From: DASSUW01 sp963830725
GTDB lineage: Bacteria; Actinomycetota; Thermoleophilia; Solirubrobacterales; Solirubrobacteraceae
DNA length: 64,000 nt
Assembly (NCBI GenBank): GCA_963830725.1
Contig: CAWHNO010000013.1
Span: forward strand, 186,001 to 250,000
Direction of reading: 5' to 3'
Made by a program: the position numbers and the translations under genes. The notes below the pieces were generated by a model. That model saw only the letters and a program-made list of their open reading frames with translations. It ran no database searches and had not been told where the DNA came from. Within the stretch, counting starts at the first letter, position 1. Every line of letters begins with the position of its first letter. Positions 7,085-17,862 of this stretch are shown here, piece after piece.

Positions 7085-8343
7085 TTGAATTCACGCTGGT
7101 TGGCAGCTACGGGCTGCCTTGTAGCCACGCTTGCGATGGGCGTCGGCGCCTGCGGCGACGACGACGAGGGCGGCGGCGGCGGCGAGGGCGGCGGCGAAGC
7201 GAAGAACGTCACCGTCTATTCGTCGCTCCCGCTCCAGGGCGCTTCTCGTCCGCAGACGACCGCCATGGTCAACGGCATCAAGCTCGCGCTCGAGCAGGCG
7301 GGCGGCAAGGCGGGCGACATCACCGTCCAGTACGAGTCGCTCGACGACTCGACCGCGCAGGCGGGCTCGTGGACGCCTGAGGCGGTCACGTCGAACGCCC
7401 GCAAGGCGGCTCAGGACGACACGTACCGCCGTGTACATCGGCGAGTTCAACTCGGGCGGCTCGGCCGTCTCGATCCCGATCCTGAACGAGGCGGGCGTCC
7501 CGCAGATCTCGCCGGCGAACACGTACGTCGGCCTGACGACGGACGCGCCGGGCTCCGTCGCCCGGTGAGCCGGACAAGTTCTATCCCACGGGTCAGCGCA
7601 CGTACACGCGCATCGTCCCCATCGACACGATCCAGGGCGCTGCGCTGGTGACGCTGATGAAGGAGGACGGCTGCACCAAGGTCCAGATGACCAACGACAA
7701 GGAGGTCTACGGCGCGGGCCTGGCCAAGAACATCGAGCTGACGGCGGAGGAGCAGGGCCTGGAGATCATCTCCAACGAGGCGATCGACAAGAACTCCCCG
7801 AACTACCGCTCGCTGGCCCAGAAGGCCAAGGCCGCCGGTGCGGACTGCTTCCTCTACTCGGGCATCACCGCGAACAACGCGGTCCAGCTCTACAAGGACT
7901 TCTCGTCCGCGATTCCGGACGCGAAGCTCTACGGGCCGGACGGCGTCTGCGAGGCCGGCTTCGCCGACCCGAAGGAGGGCGGCATCCCGGCCGACGTGGC
8001 GGCGAAGTACCAGTGCTCGGTCGCGACGCTGCCGCCGGACGAGTACCCGCCGGAGGGCCAGGAGTTCTTCGCGCAGTTCACCGAGAAGTACGGCGAGGAC
8101 AACCCGGACCCGTACGCCATCTACGGCTACGAGGCGATGCGCCTCGCGCTGGACTCGATCGAGCGCTCCGGCTCGGGCTCGAAGGAGGACATCCTCGCGG
8201 CGCTGTTCGACACGAAGGATCGTGAGAGCGTGCTCGGCACGTACTCGATCGATGAGAACGGCGACACGACGCTCACCGACTACGGCATCTACACGGTCAA
8301 GGACGGCGAGCTGACGTTCGGCCAGACGATCAAGGCGCAGTAG
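7085..8343 (+). CDS. livJ: Branched-chain amino-acid ABC transporter, substrate-binding lipoprotein (two frameshifts)
   Basis: Periplasmic-type binding protein anchored outside the membrane. From TTG 7085, which has AGGAGG six nt upstream, the product starts MNSRWLAATG with a lipobox VGAC (Cys23) and a Gly/Asp-rich linker. The LivJ/peripla_BP_6 fold continues in three frames: 7085 to about 7421, 7424 to about 7566, and 7570 to 8343, each switch net +1. Repaired length is about 418 residues, normal for the family. Ligand is predicted from operon membership only; amides, urea or aromatic acids are also bound by this family. Confidence 0.88.
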
Positions 8344-8369
8344 CCGAGATCGGAGCCTGACGACGCGCT

Positions 8370-8402
8370 GCCGGGGGCTGGGAAAGAAATCCCGCCCCCG
8401 GC
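8370..8402 (+). terminator. Strong stem-loop between livJ and livH
   Basis: GCCGGGGGC (8370-8378) pairs perfectly with GCCCCCGGC (8394-8402), extended by GGGA/TCCC around an AAGAAA loop. No U-run follows. Such a hairpin after the binding-protein gene usually protects the upstream mRNA or causes partial termination so that livJ is made in excess over livHMGF. Confidence 0.6.
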
Positions 8403-8429
8403 GGCCGTCTTCTGGAAGAGTCTGCACAA

Positions 8430-9496
8430 ATGGAAGCCGCAAGCGTTCCGACAACGCGCCCGGCGGCACCGGGTCAGGCCGTGCGGGACTTCGTCTCGAA
8501 GTACGGCCTAATCGTCGTCCTGCTGATCCTGCCCGTGTACTACGCGATCAGCGACCTCACGGGGGACGAGGGCGAGCCTCGTCGCGGCTGGGCAACAACC
8601 TCGTCGACGGCCTCTCCAACGGCGCCATCTGGGCGCTGGTGGCCATCGGCTACACGCTCGTCTACGGCATCGTCGAGCTGATCAACTTCGCCCACGGCGA
8701 GGTGTTCATGATCGGCTCGTTCGTCGCGGCGGGCTTCTTCGGCACCATCGGCCTGACGCAGGACACGGGCACGGGCCTGCTGATCATCGGCCTGCTGATC
8801 AGCCTGCCGGTGTGCATGCTCGCCTCCGGCATGCTCAACACGATGATCGAGCGCGTCGGCTACCGGCCGCTGCGCAGCGCGCCGAAGCTGGCGCCGCTGA
8901 TCACCGCGGTCGGGTTCTCGTTCATCCTGCAGAACATCGGCCTGCTGTGGCTCGGCGGCTCCCAGGAGGGCATCGACGACCTGATCGAGTCGCAGAACGA
9001 GCTCTTCGTCATCGCCGGCATCGAGGTGACGAACGGTGACGTGTTCGCGATCTCCGTCACGATCCCGCTGCTGATCGCGATGACGGCGTTCATCGGGCGC
9101 AGCCGCCTCGGCAAGGCGATGCGCGCCACCGCGCAGGACCCCGAGGCCGCGCGGCTGATGGGCATCAACGTCGACACGACGATCTCGCTGACGTTCCTGC
9201 TCGGCGGCATGCTGGCCGGCGCCGCCGGCCTCATCTACGCGCTCTACCAGACGACGATCTGGTACTTCCAGGGCTTCACCGCCGGGCTGGTCGCGTTCAC
9301 CGCCGCCGTCATGGGCGGCATCGGCAACATCCGCGGCGCGGTGCTCGGCGGGCTGATCATCGGCTTCATCCAGCAGCTCTCCGACAACCGGATCGGCGCT
9401 CAGTGGACGCCCACGATCGTCTTCGTCTACCTGATCCTGATCATGGTCTTCAAGCCGTCCGGCCTGCTGGGCGAGGAGACGAGGGAGGCGGGATGA
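8430..9496 (+). CDS. livH: Branched-chain amino-acid ABC transporter permease LivH (frameshifted)
   Basis: Integral-membrane permease with about eight hydrophobic segments; the family hallmarks GYTLVYGIVELINFAHGEVFM and the cytoplasmic loop with AQDPEAARLMGINV that contacts the ATPases are clear. The N-terminal part (8430 to about 8570) and the rest (about 8582 to 9496) are in frames offset by two bases, so the ATG at 8430 needs a repaired sequence near 8575. Repaired length about 354 residues, slightly longer than LivH because of an extended N-terminus. Its TGA overlaps the livM ATG. Confidence 0.9.
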
Positions 9497-10735
9497 CCGA
9501 GACCGCCGCCGCGCCGGCGTAACCCGGTCGACGAGCCGCAAAGGCCGCCGGCCCGCATCCCGCCGTGGGCCGAGACGGCCTTCATCCCGGTCTTCTTCGG
9601 CGTCGCGATCATCGCTGCCGTTCGCGATGGACTCGGGCGGCGACCTGCTCGGCGACATGACGCTCGCGCTGGCGTACGTCGTGATGGCGCTCGGTCTGAA
9701 CATCATCGTCGGCTTCGCCGGCCTGCTCGACCTCGGCTACGTGGCGTTCTTCGCCATCGGCGCCTACACGATGGGCTGGCTCGGCTCCGGCTTCTTCTCG
9801 GCCGTCAACAACGAGGAGGGCATCCACGTCGGGGTCGCGGGCGCGGTGGCAGAACCTTCCCGGCATCCACTTGAACTTCCTGCTCATGGTGGTGTTCGCG
9901 ATCCTCTTCACGACGATCGCCGGCATGATCATCGGCCTGCCGACGCTGCGCCTGCGCGGGGACTACATCGCGATCGTGACGCTCGCCTTCGGCGAGATCA
10001 TCGGCCGCCTGGCCGTCAACTTCGACGAGGTGAAGTTCTCGAGCATGCCGATCATCGGCGTGCCGCTCGGTAACTTCTTCGGCGAGGAGCAGGTCATCAC
10101 CGCGGGAAGACAGGGGATCACGCCGGTGGACAAGATCGCATTCCCTGGGTTGGACCCGTTCACCTCGCTCGAGCTCGACCGTGGTACTGGACGGCGCTCG
10201 GCCTCGTGGCGGTCGTGCTGTTCGTGAACTTCCGGCTGCGGGACTCGCGACTCGGGCCGGGCGTGGATCGCGCTGCGCGAGGACGAGGTCGCCGCGGTGT
10301 CGATGGGCGTCCCGGCCGTGAAGACGAAGCTGCTGGCCTACGGCACGGGCGCAGCGTTCGGCGGCATGTCGGGCGCCTTCCTCGGCTCGTTCCTGAACAC
10401 GGTCAACGCGGACCAGTTCCAGTTCTACTTCTCGATCCTGATCCTCGGCATGGTCATCCTCGGCGGCCTCGGCTCGATCTGGGGCGTGGTGCTGGGAGCG
10501 ATCGTGCTGTCGTTCATCAACTACTGGCTGATCCCGGACGTGCTCAACGACGTGCCGGGCCAGCCTCGGGCTCGACTTCGACATGACGCAGATCACCTTC
10601 GGGATCTACGGCTTCCTGCTGGTGATCATGATGATCCTGCGGCCGCAGGGCCTGCTCCCCGAACGGAGGCGAGAGGCGGAGATGACACACGCGGATCCGC
10701 ACGCCGACGAGTCCGTCTTCGAGGCGCGGGCATGA
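9493..10735 (+). CDS. livM: Branched-chain amino-acid ABC transporter permease LivM (multiple frameshifts)
   Basis: Second permease of the importer. Recognisable LivM stretches occur in order but in different frames: LGLNIIVGFAGLLDLGYVAFF (about 9690), LRLRGDYIAIVTLAFGEI (about 9950), AWIALREDEVAAVSMGV (about 10265) and FGIYGFLLVIMMILRPQGLL (about 10600). Breaks lie near 9521, 9610, 9847, 10183, 10256 and 10563; all fit inserted bases. Repaired length about 411 residues. The start ATG overlaps the livH stop, the TGA (10733) overlaps the livG ATG, so coupling is preserved despite the breaks. Confidence 0.88.
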
Positions 10736-11533
10736 GCGAACCCAACGGCAATCTCGTCCTCGACGCCACGAACGTGACGAAGCAGTTCGGCGGCCTGACC
10801 GCCGTCAGCGACGTCACCTTCCACGTGTCCGAGCGCTCGATCGTCTCGATCATCGGTCCCAACGGGGCGGGCAAGACGACGTTCTTCAACATGCTCACGG
10901 GCTTCTACAAGCCGACCTACGGCAGGATCGATTTCGACGGCAAGGAACGTCACGGGCGGGCGCCCGGACGTGATCATGAAGCTCGGGATGGCGCGGACGT
11001 TCCAGAACATCCGCCTGTTCGCGACGATGTCGGCGGTCGAGAACTGCATGGTCGGCCAGAACGCGCGCATGAAGGCGGGCCTGTTCAGCTCGATCATCCG
11101 CACGCCCGGGGTCCGCAAGGAGGAGAAGCGGGTCGACGAGAAGGCGCGCGAGGAGCTCTCCTACGTCGGCGTCGCCAAGCGGCATCACGACTGGCTGGCG
11201 GTCAACCTCTCGTACGGCGAGCAGCGGCGGGTGGAGATCGCCCGAGCGCTGGCGTCGGACCCGAAGGTGCTGCTGCTCGACGAGCCGACGGCGGGCATGA
11301 ATCCGCAGGAGTCCGACGAGCTGACGCAATTCATGCGCAAGCTGCGCGACGAGCGCGGCATCACGATCGTCCTGATCGAGCACGACATGAAGGTGATCAT
11401 GGGCGTCTCGGAGCACATCACCGTGCTCGACCACGGCGAGAAGATCGCCGAGGGCGGGCCGGCCGAGGTGCGGAAGAACCCGCGCGTGATCGAGGCCTAT
11501 CTCGGCAAGGCCGCGGCCGAGGAGGGGAACTAG
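10732..11533 (+). CDS. livG: Branched-chain amino-acid ABC transporter ATPase LivG (one frameshift)
   Basis: ATPase subunit energising the importer. Walker A GPNGAGKTT, the ABC signature as LSYGEQRR, Walker B VLLLDEPTAG and the switch histidine in LIEHDM are all present. A net +1 break at about 10947, between GRIDFDGK and VIMKLGMARTF, splits the gene; the rest is intact. Repaired length 266 residues, normal for LivG, including the long helical insert of the subfamily. Two bases separate its TAG from livF. Confidence 0.93.
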
Positions 11534-11535
11534 CC

Positions 11536-12242
<707 letters not shown>

Positions 12243-12246
<4 letters not shown>

Positions 12247-12518
12247 CCCTCATCGCTCTCCTGGGCGCCAAGGCGCTGTGGCTGATGTACCTGTGGCTGC
12301 TGTCCGCGATCGCCGCCTCCTATCTCTCCGAGCGCAAGGGCTACGGGGAGAAGCTGGGGCTGGCGTTCGGCCTGCTCCTGTCCTTCATCGGCACGATCAT
12401 CTGGCTGGTCTGGCCTCCGAAGCCCGACTCGAAGTGGAAGAGGATCGGGCCGTGGGGCCGGGGCAAGGACATGGACGAGCGGATCGCCGCCGTCGAGGCC
12501 GCCACGCACAACGAGTAA
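12243..12518 (+). CDS. Small membrane protein, last gene of the liv operon
   Basis: A 91-residue protein starting at an ATG that overlaps the livF stop. Two hydrophobic helices (about 3-26 and 38-58, ending in IIWLVWPPKPDSKW) are followed by a charged tail. No family is recognised beyond similarity in style to phospholipase_D-nuclease N-terminal-like anchors. Its coupling to livF suggests a role linked to the transporter, but this is inference from position. Confidence 0.8.
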
Positions 12519-12530
12519 GCCGCATACCGA

Positions 12531-12824
12531 TTACTGAATGGCGTAGGGCCGGTGGAGGATCGGCCCCTTGCACGCTGCCATCGTGAAGCGCGCGCCGCGC
12601 GGGAGATCGCAGCCCGACGGCCCGAGCTGCACGGCGGCTTGGATCAGCCTCGCCTCGCGCTGCGCCGGCCCGAGCGCCGCGGGCGTCAGCGCGGCGAAGG
12701 CCACGGCGCCCGCTGCGGCGGCGACCGTGAACCGCCGCCTGCGCTCACGGCGCGCCGTGCTGCGGCGCGTCGCGCTGTAGAGGTCGTCGCCCAGGCGGAC
12801 GAGGTCGGGAGGGAGCTCGGCCAT
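12531..12824 (-). CDS. Hypothetical single-pass membrane protein
   Basis: A 97-residue protein. The first 30 residues (MAELPPDLVRLGDDLYSATR then a run rich in arginine) look like an anti-sigma-factor or regulator N-terminus, followed by one hydrophobic segment (about 32-50) and a short extracytoplasmic tail with two cysteines. Function unknown. It converges on the liv operon with only 12 bp between stops, and lies 37 bp downstream of another minus-strand membrane-anchored gene. Confidence 0.65.
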   Translation of the reverse strand: MAELPPDLVRLGDDLYSATRRSTARRERRRRFTVAAAAGAVAFAALTPAALGPAQREARLIQAAVQLGPSGCDLPRGARFTMAACKGPILHRPYAIQ

Positions 12825-12861
12825 CGTGTGTACGGACTATGGGACGACGGCGGTGTATGTG

Positions 12862-13548
12862 TCAGCTGCCGCCGCAGGCGGCCGGCACGCGCACGGGGAG
12901 CTCGCGCGTGAGGCCGCCCTCGCCGGGCCGGCCGCTGATCTTGCAGAACGCGTAGCGGCCGGAGCCGAAGTGCACGAGCGCGCGGTACGGATACCCGATG
13001 CTGCTCGGATTCTGGATCTCGCTCGCGGGCGCGTCGGCCGTGATGGCCAGGCACGCGTAGCGGCCGGTCGGCTGACGTGGGTCGAGCGCGGGGTTCGGGT
13101 TGCCGACCCGGCGCGGGAAGCGCTCGCACTCGACGCGGGCGACGCTCTGGGTGAACTCGCCCGCCTGAACGCGGCTCACGGCGTCGGCTTTGACGTCTGC
13201 GGCGAGCTGCGCCGCCAGCGCCTGGCGCGCCTCGATCGCCTGCGCGCCGGTCAGGCCGCGCGCGGCGGGTCCGCGGCCCTCGCGCAGCCGCAGCTCGGCC
13301 TGGAGCTGGGCGGCGCGCTGGGCCTCCTGCTCGCGCTCCGTGCGCGCCTCGGTGGCGGCGCGCTCGTCCTTGGACTCGGTGATGGCCGGGATGCCGAGGG
13401 CGAGGATCACCGCGACGGCGGCGAGCAGGACGGCGCCCGCGATCGCGGCGGGCCGCCGTGCGTTCGGGGGGATCTTGCGGACGAGGAAGCCCGGGATCTC
13501 CAGTAGGCCGGGCAGCGGCTCATAACGATCCTGGCTGCCCGAAGTCAC
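12862..13548 (-). CDS. Membrane-anchored protein with coiled coil and extracytoplasmic domain
   Basis: A 228-residue protein from GTG 13548 (MTSGSQDRYEPL). A single hydrophobic helix near residues 33-55 is followed by a charged coiled coil (ERAATEARTEREQEAQRAAQ) and an extracytoplasmic domain with four cysteines that could form disulfides. The open frame continues upstream to 14250 but that part is antisense to the next gene. Not recognised as a named family. The topology suggests a type-II membrane protein. Confidence 0.75.
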   Translation of the reverse strand: MTSGSQDRYEPLPGLLEIPGFLVRKIPPNARRPAAIAGAVLLAAVAVILALGIPAITESKDERAATEARTEREQEAQRAAQLQAELRLREGRGPAARGLTGAQAIEARQALAAQLAADVKADAVSRVQAGEFTQSVARVECERFPRRVGNPNPALDPRQPTGRYACLAITADAPASEIQNPSSIGYPYRALVHFGSGRYAFCKISGRPGEGGLTRELPVRVPAACGGS

Positions 13549-13582
13549 GGGCAGGACTTTACCAGCGACTGCCCGGCGGTGG

Positions 13583-14461
13583 TCAAGTGTCCTGCAGTGC
13601 GGAACGCAGGGCCTCGTCGAGGTCCGGGTGCCGGTGGCGGTACCCGAGCTCGGTGATGCGGCGGGGCACCGCGTTCTGGCCCTCGAGCACCAGCTTCGAC
13701 ATCCCGCCGTACAGGACCTTGAGTGCGAAGGCCGGCACCGGCACGATCGCCGGCCGGTGGAGCGCGCGGCCGAGCGCCTTGGAGAACTCGCGGTTGCTGA
13801 CCGGCTGCGGCGCGGTAGCGTGGACCGGCCCGCTCCAGCGCTCGTCGTCGAGCGCGGCGAGATAGATGCCGATGACGTCGTCGAGGTGGATCCACGGCAT
13901 CGGCTGGCGCCCTCCGGCCACCGGGCCGCCGACGCCGAGCCGGAACGGCAGCAGCATCGTCTTGAGCGCGCCGGCGTGGCGGTCGAGCACGACGCCGGTG
14001 CGCACGCGCACCACGCGCACGCCGAGCTCCTCGGCTTGCTGTGCCTCACGCTCCCAGGCCTTGCAGACCTCCGCCAGGACGTCGTCGCCGGGCGGGGCGT
14101 CCTCGTCGATGGGATCCGGCCGGTGGCCGTAATAGCCGGTGCCCGCGGCCGAGACGAGCGCCGCCGGACGCGGCTCGGCCGCGCGCATGCCCGCGACCAG
14201 GTTGCGGGTGCCGATCTCGCGCGACTCCCGGATGCGCCGGAGCGCCGCATCGTTCCAGCGCTGCAGGAGGTACTCGCCGGCGAGGTGCACGACGGCGTCG
14301 CGGCCGGCGAGCGCCTCGGCGGGCGCCGGCCCCGCCATTGGGTCCCAGCGGACGTCGCCGCTGCTGCGGCTGAGGACGGTCACCTCGTCGCCGCGCTTGC
14401 GGAGCTCGTCGACCAGCAGCGAGCCGAGCCGGCCGGTCCCGCCCGTGATTGTAATTCGCAT
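13583..14461 (-). CDS. TIGR01777-family NAD(P)-binding epimerase
   Basis: A 292-residue extended short-chain dehydrogenase-like protein of the YfcH/TIGR01777 type. The N-terminal nucleotide-binding motif GGTGRLG lies at residues 7-13; ALVSAAGTGYYGH and WIHLDDVIGIY are the family-specific stretches, and the C-terminal DUF1731-like region ends with the H-P-D-L-D-EAL pattern. Start set at MRITITGG rather than seven codons upstream because homology begins there. The physiological substrate of this family is unknown. Confidence 0.9.
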   Translation of the reverse strand: MRITITGGTGRLGSLLVDELRKRGDEVTVLSRSSGDVRWDPMAGPAPAEALAGRDAVVHLAGEYLLQRWNDAALRRIRESREIGTRNLVAGMRAAEPRPAALVSAAGTGYYGHRPDPIDEDAPPGDDVLAEVCKAWEREAQQAEELGVRVVRVRTGVVLDRHAGALKTMLLPFRLGVGGPVAGGRQPMPWIHLDDVIGIYLAALDDERWSGPVHATAPQPVSNREFSKALGRALHRPAIVPVPAFALKVLYGGMSKLVLEGQNAVPRRITELGYRHRHPDLDEALRSALQDT

Positions 14462-14502
14462 TTCGCTCTTCGTCCCTCGCAAGCTCGGTACTTCGAGCGA
14501 CG

Positions 14503-15984
14503 TTACCCGCGCCCGACCGCTCCGAACTCCTGTGTATCACCGGGCGCGTAGCCGACCGATCCGGGGTCGGCCTCCGCGGTGCCCTCGCGCTTGGCCTGCT
14601 CGGCCACCGCGGCGGCGACGGCGGCCGGCACGTCGCGGTTGAACGGCGAGGGGATGATGTGGTCCTCGCGCAGGTCGTCCTCCGGCACCACGGCGGCGAT
14701 CCCGCGCGCGGCGGCCATCTTCATGTCCTCGGTGATCTCGCGCGCGCGGACGTCGAGCGCGCCGCGGAAGATGCCGGGGAAGCAGAGCACGTTGTTGATC
14801 TGGTTGGGGTAGTCCGAGCGGCCGGTGGCGATGATGCGGGCGTACCGCTCGGCCTCCTCGGGCGCGACCTCCGGGGTCGGGTTGGCCATCGCGAAGACCA
14901 TCGCGTCGGCGGCCATGCGCTCGAGCGCCTCGGCCGGCATCACGCGCGCGCCGGAGAGCCCGATGAACAGGTGCGCGCCCTCGATCACCTCGGCCGGAGC
15001 GCCCCGGCGGCGCTCCTGGTTGGTCGACTCGGCGAACCAGCGCTTGACCGACGGCATCGAGCCGTCCTGGTAGTCGGGGCGGTCGGTGCTCAGCGCGCCC
15101 TTGGAGTCGCAGCCGATGATGTGGCGCACGCCGGCCTCGAGCAGGATCCTGGCGACCGCGATGCCGGCGGCCCCGAGGCCGACGATCAGCACGTCGAGGT
15201 TCTCGAGCCTGCGCCCGGTGAGCTTGACGGCGTTGAGCAGGGCGGCGAGCACCACGACGGCGGTTCCGTGCTGGTCGTCGTGGAAGACGGGGATGTCGAG
15301 GTCGCTCTTGAGGCGGTCCTCGATCTCGAAGCAGCGGGGCGCGCTGATGTCCTCGAGGTTGATGCCGCCGAAGGTCGGCGCGACGGCCGTGACGGTGGCC
15401 ACGATCTCGTCCGGGTCCTTCGTGCTCAGGCAGAGCGGGAAGGCATCGACGCCGCCGAACTCCTTGAACAGCATCGCCTTGCCCTCCATCACCGGCATCG
15501 CCGCGCGCGGGCCGATGTCGCCGAGCCCGAGCACGGCGCTGCCGTCGGAGACGACGGCGACGGTGTTGCGCTTGATCGTGTACTGGAAGGCCTTGTCGGG
15601 GTCCTCGGCGATCGCCTCGCAGACTCGCGCCACGCCGGGCGTGTAGGCCATGCTGAGGTCGTCGCGGGTCCTGAGCGGGTGCTTGTTGCGCTGCTCGATC
15701 TTGCCGCCGACGTGCATCAGGAACGTGCGGTCGGTGGTGTCGACGACCTCCGCGCCCTCGACGGCCTTGACCGCGTCGACGATCACCTGGGTGTGGTCGG
15801 TCCCCGCCGCGTCGACGGTCATGTCGCGCAGCGTGTGGGCGTCGTCGATGGCGACGAGGTCGATCGAGCCGATCGTCCCGCCCGCCTGCCCGATCGCGGT
15901 CGCCACGCGCCCGAGCATCCCGGGCCGGTGGTCGATCCGCACTCGCAGGACGAACGAGAACTGGGCGGATGTCGGCGTCGGCAC
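14503..15984 (-). CDS. NAD(P)-dependent malic enzyme with N-terminal ACT domain
   Basis: Oxidative decarboxylation of malate to pyruvate, linking the TCA cycle to gluconeogenesis or NADPH supply. An ACT domain (about 8-80) precedes the catalytic part: YTPGVARVC with Tyr114, the lysine of MEGKAMLFK (Lys169), metal site FHDDQHGTA, and the nucleotide-binding VGLGAAG. The ACT domain implies allosteric control by a small ligand, probably an amino acid. GTG 15984 is chosen because homology starts there; the frame stays open to 16098. Length 493 residues is usual for ACT-malic enzymes. Confidence 0.95.
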   Translation of the reverse strand: MPTPTSAQFSFVLRVRIDHRPGMLGRVATAIGQAGGTIGSIDLVAIDDAHTLRDMTVDAAGTDHTQVIVDAVKAVEGAEVVDTTDRTFLMHVGGKIEQRNKHPLRTRDDLSMAYTPGVARVCEAIAEDPDKAFQYTIKRNTVAVVSDGSAVLGLGDIGPRAAMPVMEGKAMLFKEFGGVDAFPLCLSTKDPDEIVATVTAVAPTFGGINLEDISAPRCFEIEDRLKSDLDIPVFHDDQHGTAVVVLAALLNAVKLTGRRLENLDVLIVGLGAAGIAVARILLEAGVRHIIGCDSKGALSTDRPDYQDGSMPSVKRWFAESTNQERRRGAPAEVIEGAHLFIGLSGARVMPAEALERMAADAMVFAMANPTPEVAPEEAERYARIIATGRSDYPNQINNVLCFPGIFRGALDVRAREITEDMKMAAARGIAAVVPEDDLREDHIIPSPFNRDVPAAVAAAVAEQAKREGTAEADPGSVGYAPGDTQEFGAVGRG

Positions 15985-16172
15985 CGGCGTGCAATCTAGA
16001 GGGTCATGCGATGCATCGCCGTCCGCGGCCCGGGGTACGCAAGGTGCAGGCCCGCGCCTACTACCCTGGACGACGACATCTGAACGCCGGGAGGCCAACG
16101 CTCATGATGCCGAACCTCGCCCTCGCTCCGGCGGAGACAGACTTTCACCCGACTTCACGCTGAGACGGTCGC

Positions 16173-16457
16173 ATGCCTGGACGCTTCGACGTTGAGACCG
16201 GTGGCCTGCGCACGGCGGGCGGTAGCGCCCAGGGCGTAGCCGCCGAGCTGCGCGGCCTCGCCGGCGAGATCGCCGCGGCCCTGTCCGGCGTGACGGGTGC
16301 CGCGCCGCCGTCGAGCTCGGCCGCCGGCGGGGCGTTCTCGCAGGCCGCGCAGGCCGGCGCGCTGGCGATCGGCGACGGCGTGGGCTCACTGGGCGCGAAC
16401 GCCGTGAGCGCGGCCGACGCCTATGAGCAGGTGGACGGGCAGGCGATGCCGCGATGA
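16173..16457 (+). CDS. EspC/WXG100-like small secreted helical protein
   Basis: A 94-residue Ala/Gly-rich helical-hairpin protein. The pattern (FDVETGGLRTAGGSAQGVAA..., then ANAVSAADAYEQVD) resembles ESX-secretion-associated EspC/DUF2580 proteins, with the C-terminal YExxD-like export motif (YEQVD). It has no WXG turn itself. It is the first gene of a six-gene cassette and overlaps the next gene by four bases, the usual arrangement of an EspC partner and its larger effector. No ESX ATPase is in the window. Confidence 0.75.
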   Translation: MPGRFDVETGGLRTAGGSAQGVAAELRGLAGEIAAALSGVTGAAPPSSSAAGGAFSQAAQAGALAIGDGVGSLGANAVSAADAYEQVDGQAMPR

Positions 16458-17858
16458 GCCCTCCCGCCAACCTCGAGGGGCTGCCCTGGCCGGAGGGCGA
16501 GCCGGGCCCGCTGCGAGCGGCGGCCGCGCGGCTGCGCGGGCTCGCGGGCGGCTTCGACGGCGCCGGCGCCCGCTTGTCAGGTGCCGTGGCGCCTGCCTGG
16601 TCCGGCGTCGCTTCGAACTCGTACTCCGCCACGCTGACGCGCGGGCAGGAGGCCGTCGGGCACCTCGGCGGCTCGCTCGACGCCGCCGCGGCCGCCTTCG
16701 GAGAGCTGGCCGACGCGATCGAGTCGGCCCAGGACGACGTCCGGCACGCGGCCGAGCGGCTGCACGACGCGCGCGAGGCGGCCCGGCAGGCCCGTGCCCG
16801 CGCCGAGGAGGCGCGCTGGGAGGCCGACCGCGCGCACGCGGCCGTCGCGTTCAGCCCCGCGCTCCCCGGCGGCGGCTTCGATCCGCTCGCGGCCGAGGCC
16901 ACGGCCGCCGAGGATCGGGCGCAGTCCGCCGAGTCGGACGCCGGCGCGGCCGAGGCCGAGGCCGCCCGCGTCGAGCGCTGGGCGCACGGCGAGGCCGATC
17001 GGGCGGTGTCCCGCGTCGAGCGCGCCGACGCCGCCTGCGCCGGCACGCTGGACGCCACCGGCCTGACGGGCGGCCTCGCCCTGAGCGGCGGCGCCGTCGC
17101 CGCCGGTGCCCGGGCGGTCTGGGACTTCGTCTACGAGGTGCAGATCAAGCCGCTCAACCCGTGGCACCCGGGCTACAACACGGGCGAGAGCGCCACCGTG
17201 GCCGGCGCCTGGGGCGCCGGCATCATGTTCGGCACCTCGGAGTGGACCAGCCGGTACGCGTCGGCGCACTGGATGCGCATGGAGCCCGGCTACTGGATCC
17301 GCGAGCCGCGCTATGTGGCGCCCTACACACGCTCGACCCCCTCCGGCGGGACGACGCGCGTGAGCGGCTACATGCGCCGCGGCGTGTGGGCGGGCGCGCA
17401 GGAGGCGCCGGACATGGCCGCGCGCGCCCAGTGGGCGTCGAGGGCGAAGTGGTTCGGCCGCGCGGGCGGCGCCGCCTCGCTCCTGACGGCCGGTGCAGGG
17501 CAGTTCTTCGACGACCTGGACAACCCGAACCTCAACGGCGCCGAGCGGACCGGGCGCGTCGCCGCGCAGACGGCGACCGTCGGCGTCGCCGGGGCGGCCG
17601 GCGGCTGGGCGGCCGCCGCCGGCGGGGCTGCGATCGGCACGGCGATCTGCCCGGGCGTCGGCACGGTCATCGGTGGCGTGATCGGCGGCATCGCCGGCGG
17701 CGCGCTGGCCGGCGGCCTCGTGGACAAGTTCAACGACGGGATCGTCGACTGGGCAGGCGGTGCGGCCGATGACGTCTCCGACTTCGTCAGCGACATCGAC
17801 ATGCCCGACATCGACCTGCCCGGACATCGACCTGCCGGACTTCGACCCACCCTGGTAG
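16454..17858 (+). CDS. WXG/LXG-type large effector-like protein with glycine-zipper C-terminus
   Basis: About 467 residues. Residues 15-110 form a WXG-like helical hairpin (AWSG turn near 50), followed by a long Ala/Glu/Arg coiled coil (105-195), a central domain rich in Trp and Tyr (about 225-310, WHPGYNTGE, EPGYWIREPRYVAPY) and a C-terminal glycine-zipper hydrophobic region (GTVIGGVIGGIAGGALAGG). The tail repeats D-I-D-x-P. A net +1 break at about 17821 interrupts the last codons; repaired, it ends DFDPPW at TAG 17856. Resembles a contact-dependent or pore-forming effector; toxicity is unproven. Confidence 0.75.
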
Positions 17859-17862
17859 CGCC

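Noticed and set aside
7085..10735. Programmed ribosomal frameshifting in the liv genes
   Set aside because: There are many breaks per gene, with no slippery heptamers or consistent downstream structures; sequence error is simpler.
16104..16163. A 19-codon ORF with GGGAGG upstream, before the WXG cassette
   Set aside because: Could be a leader peptide, but there is no conserved motif, no control codons and no attenuator structure; not listed as a gene.
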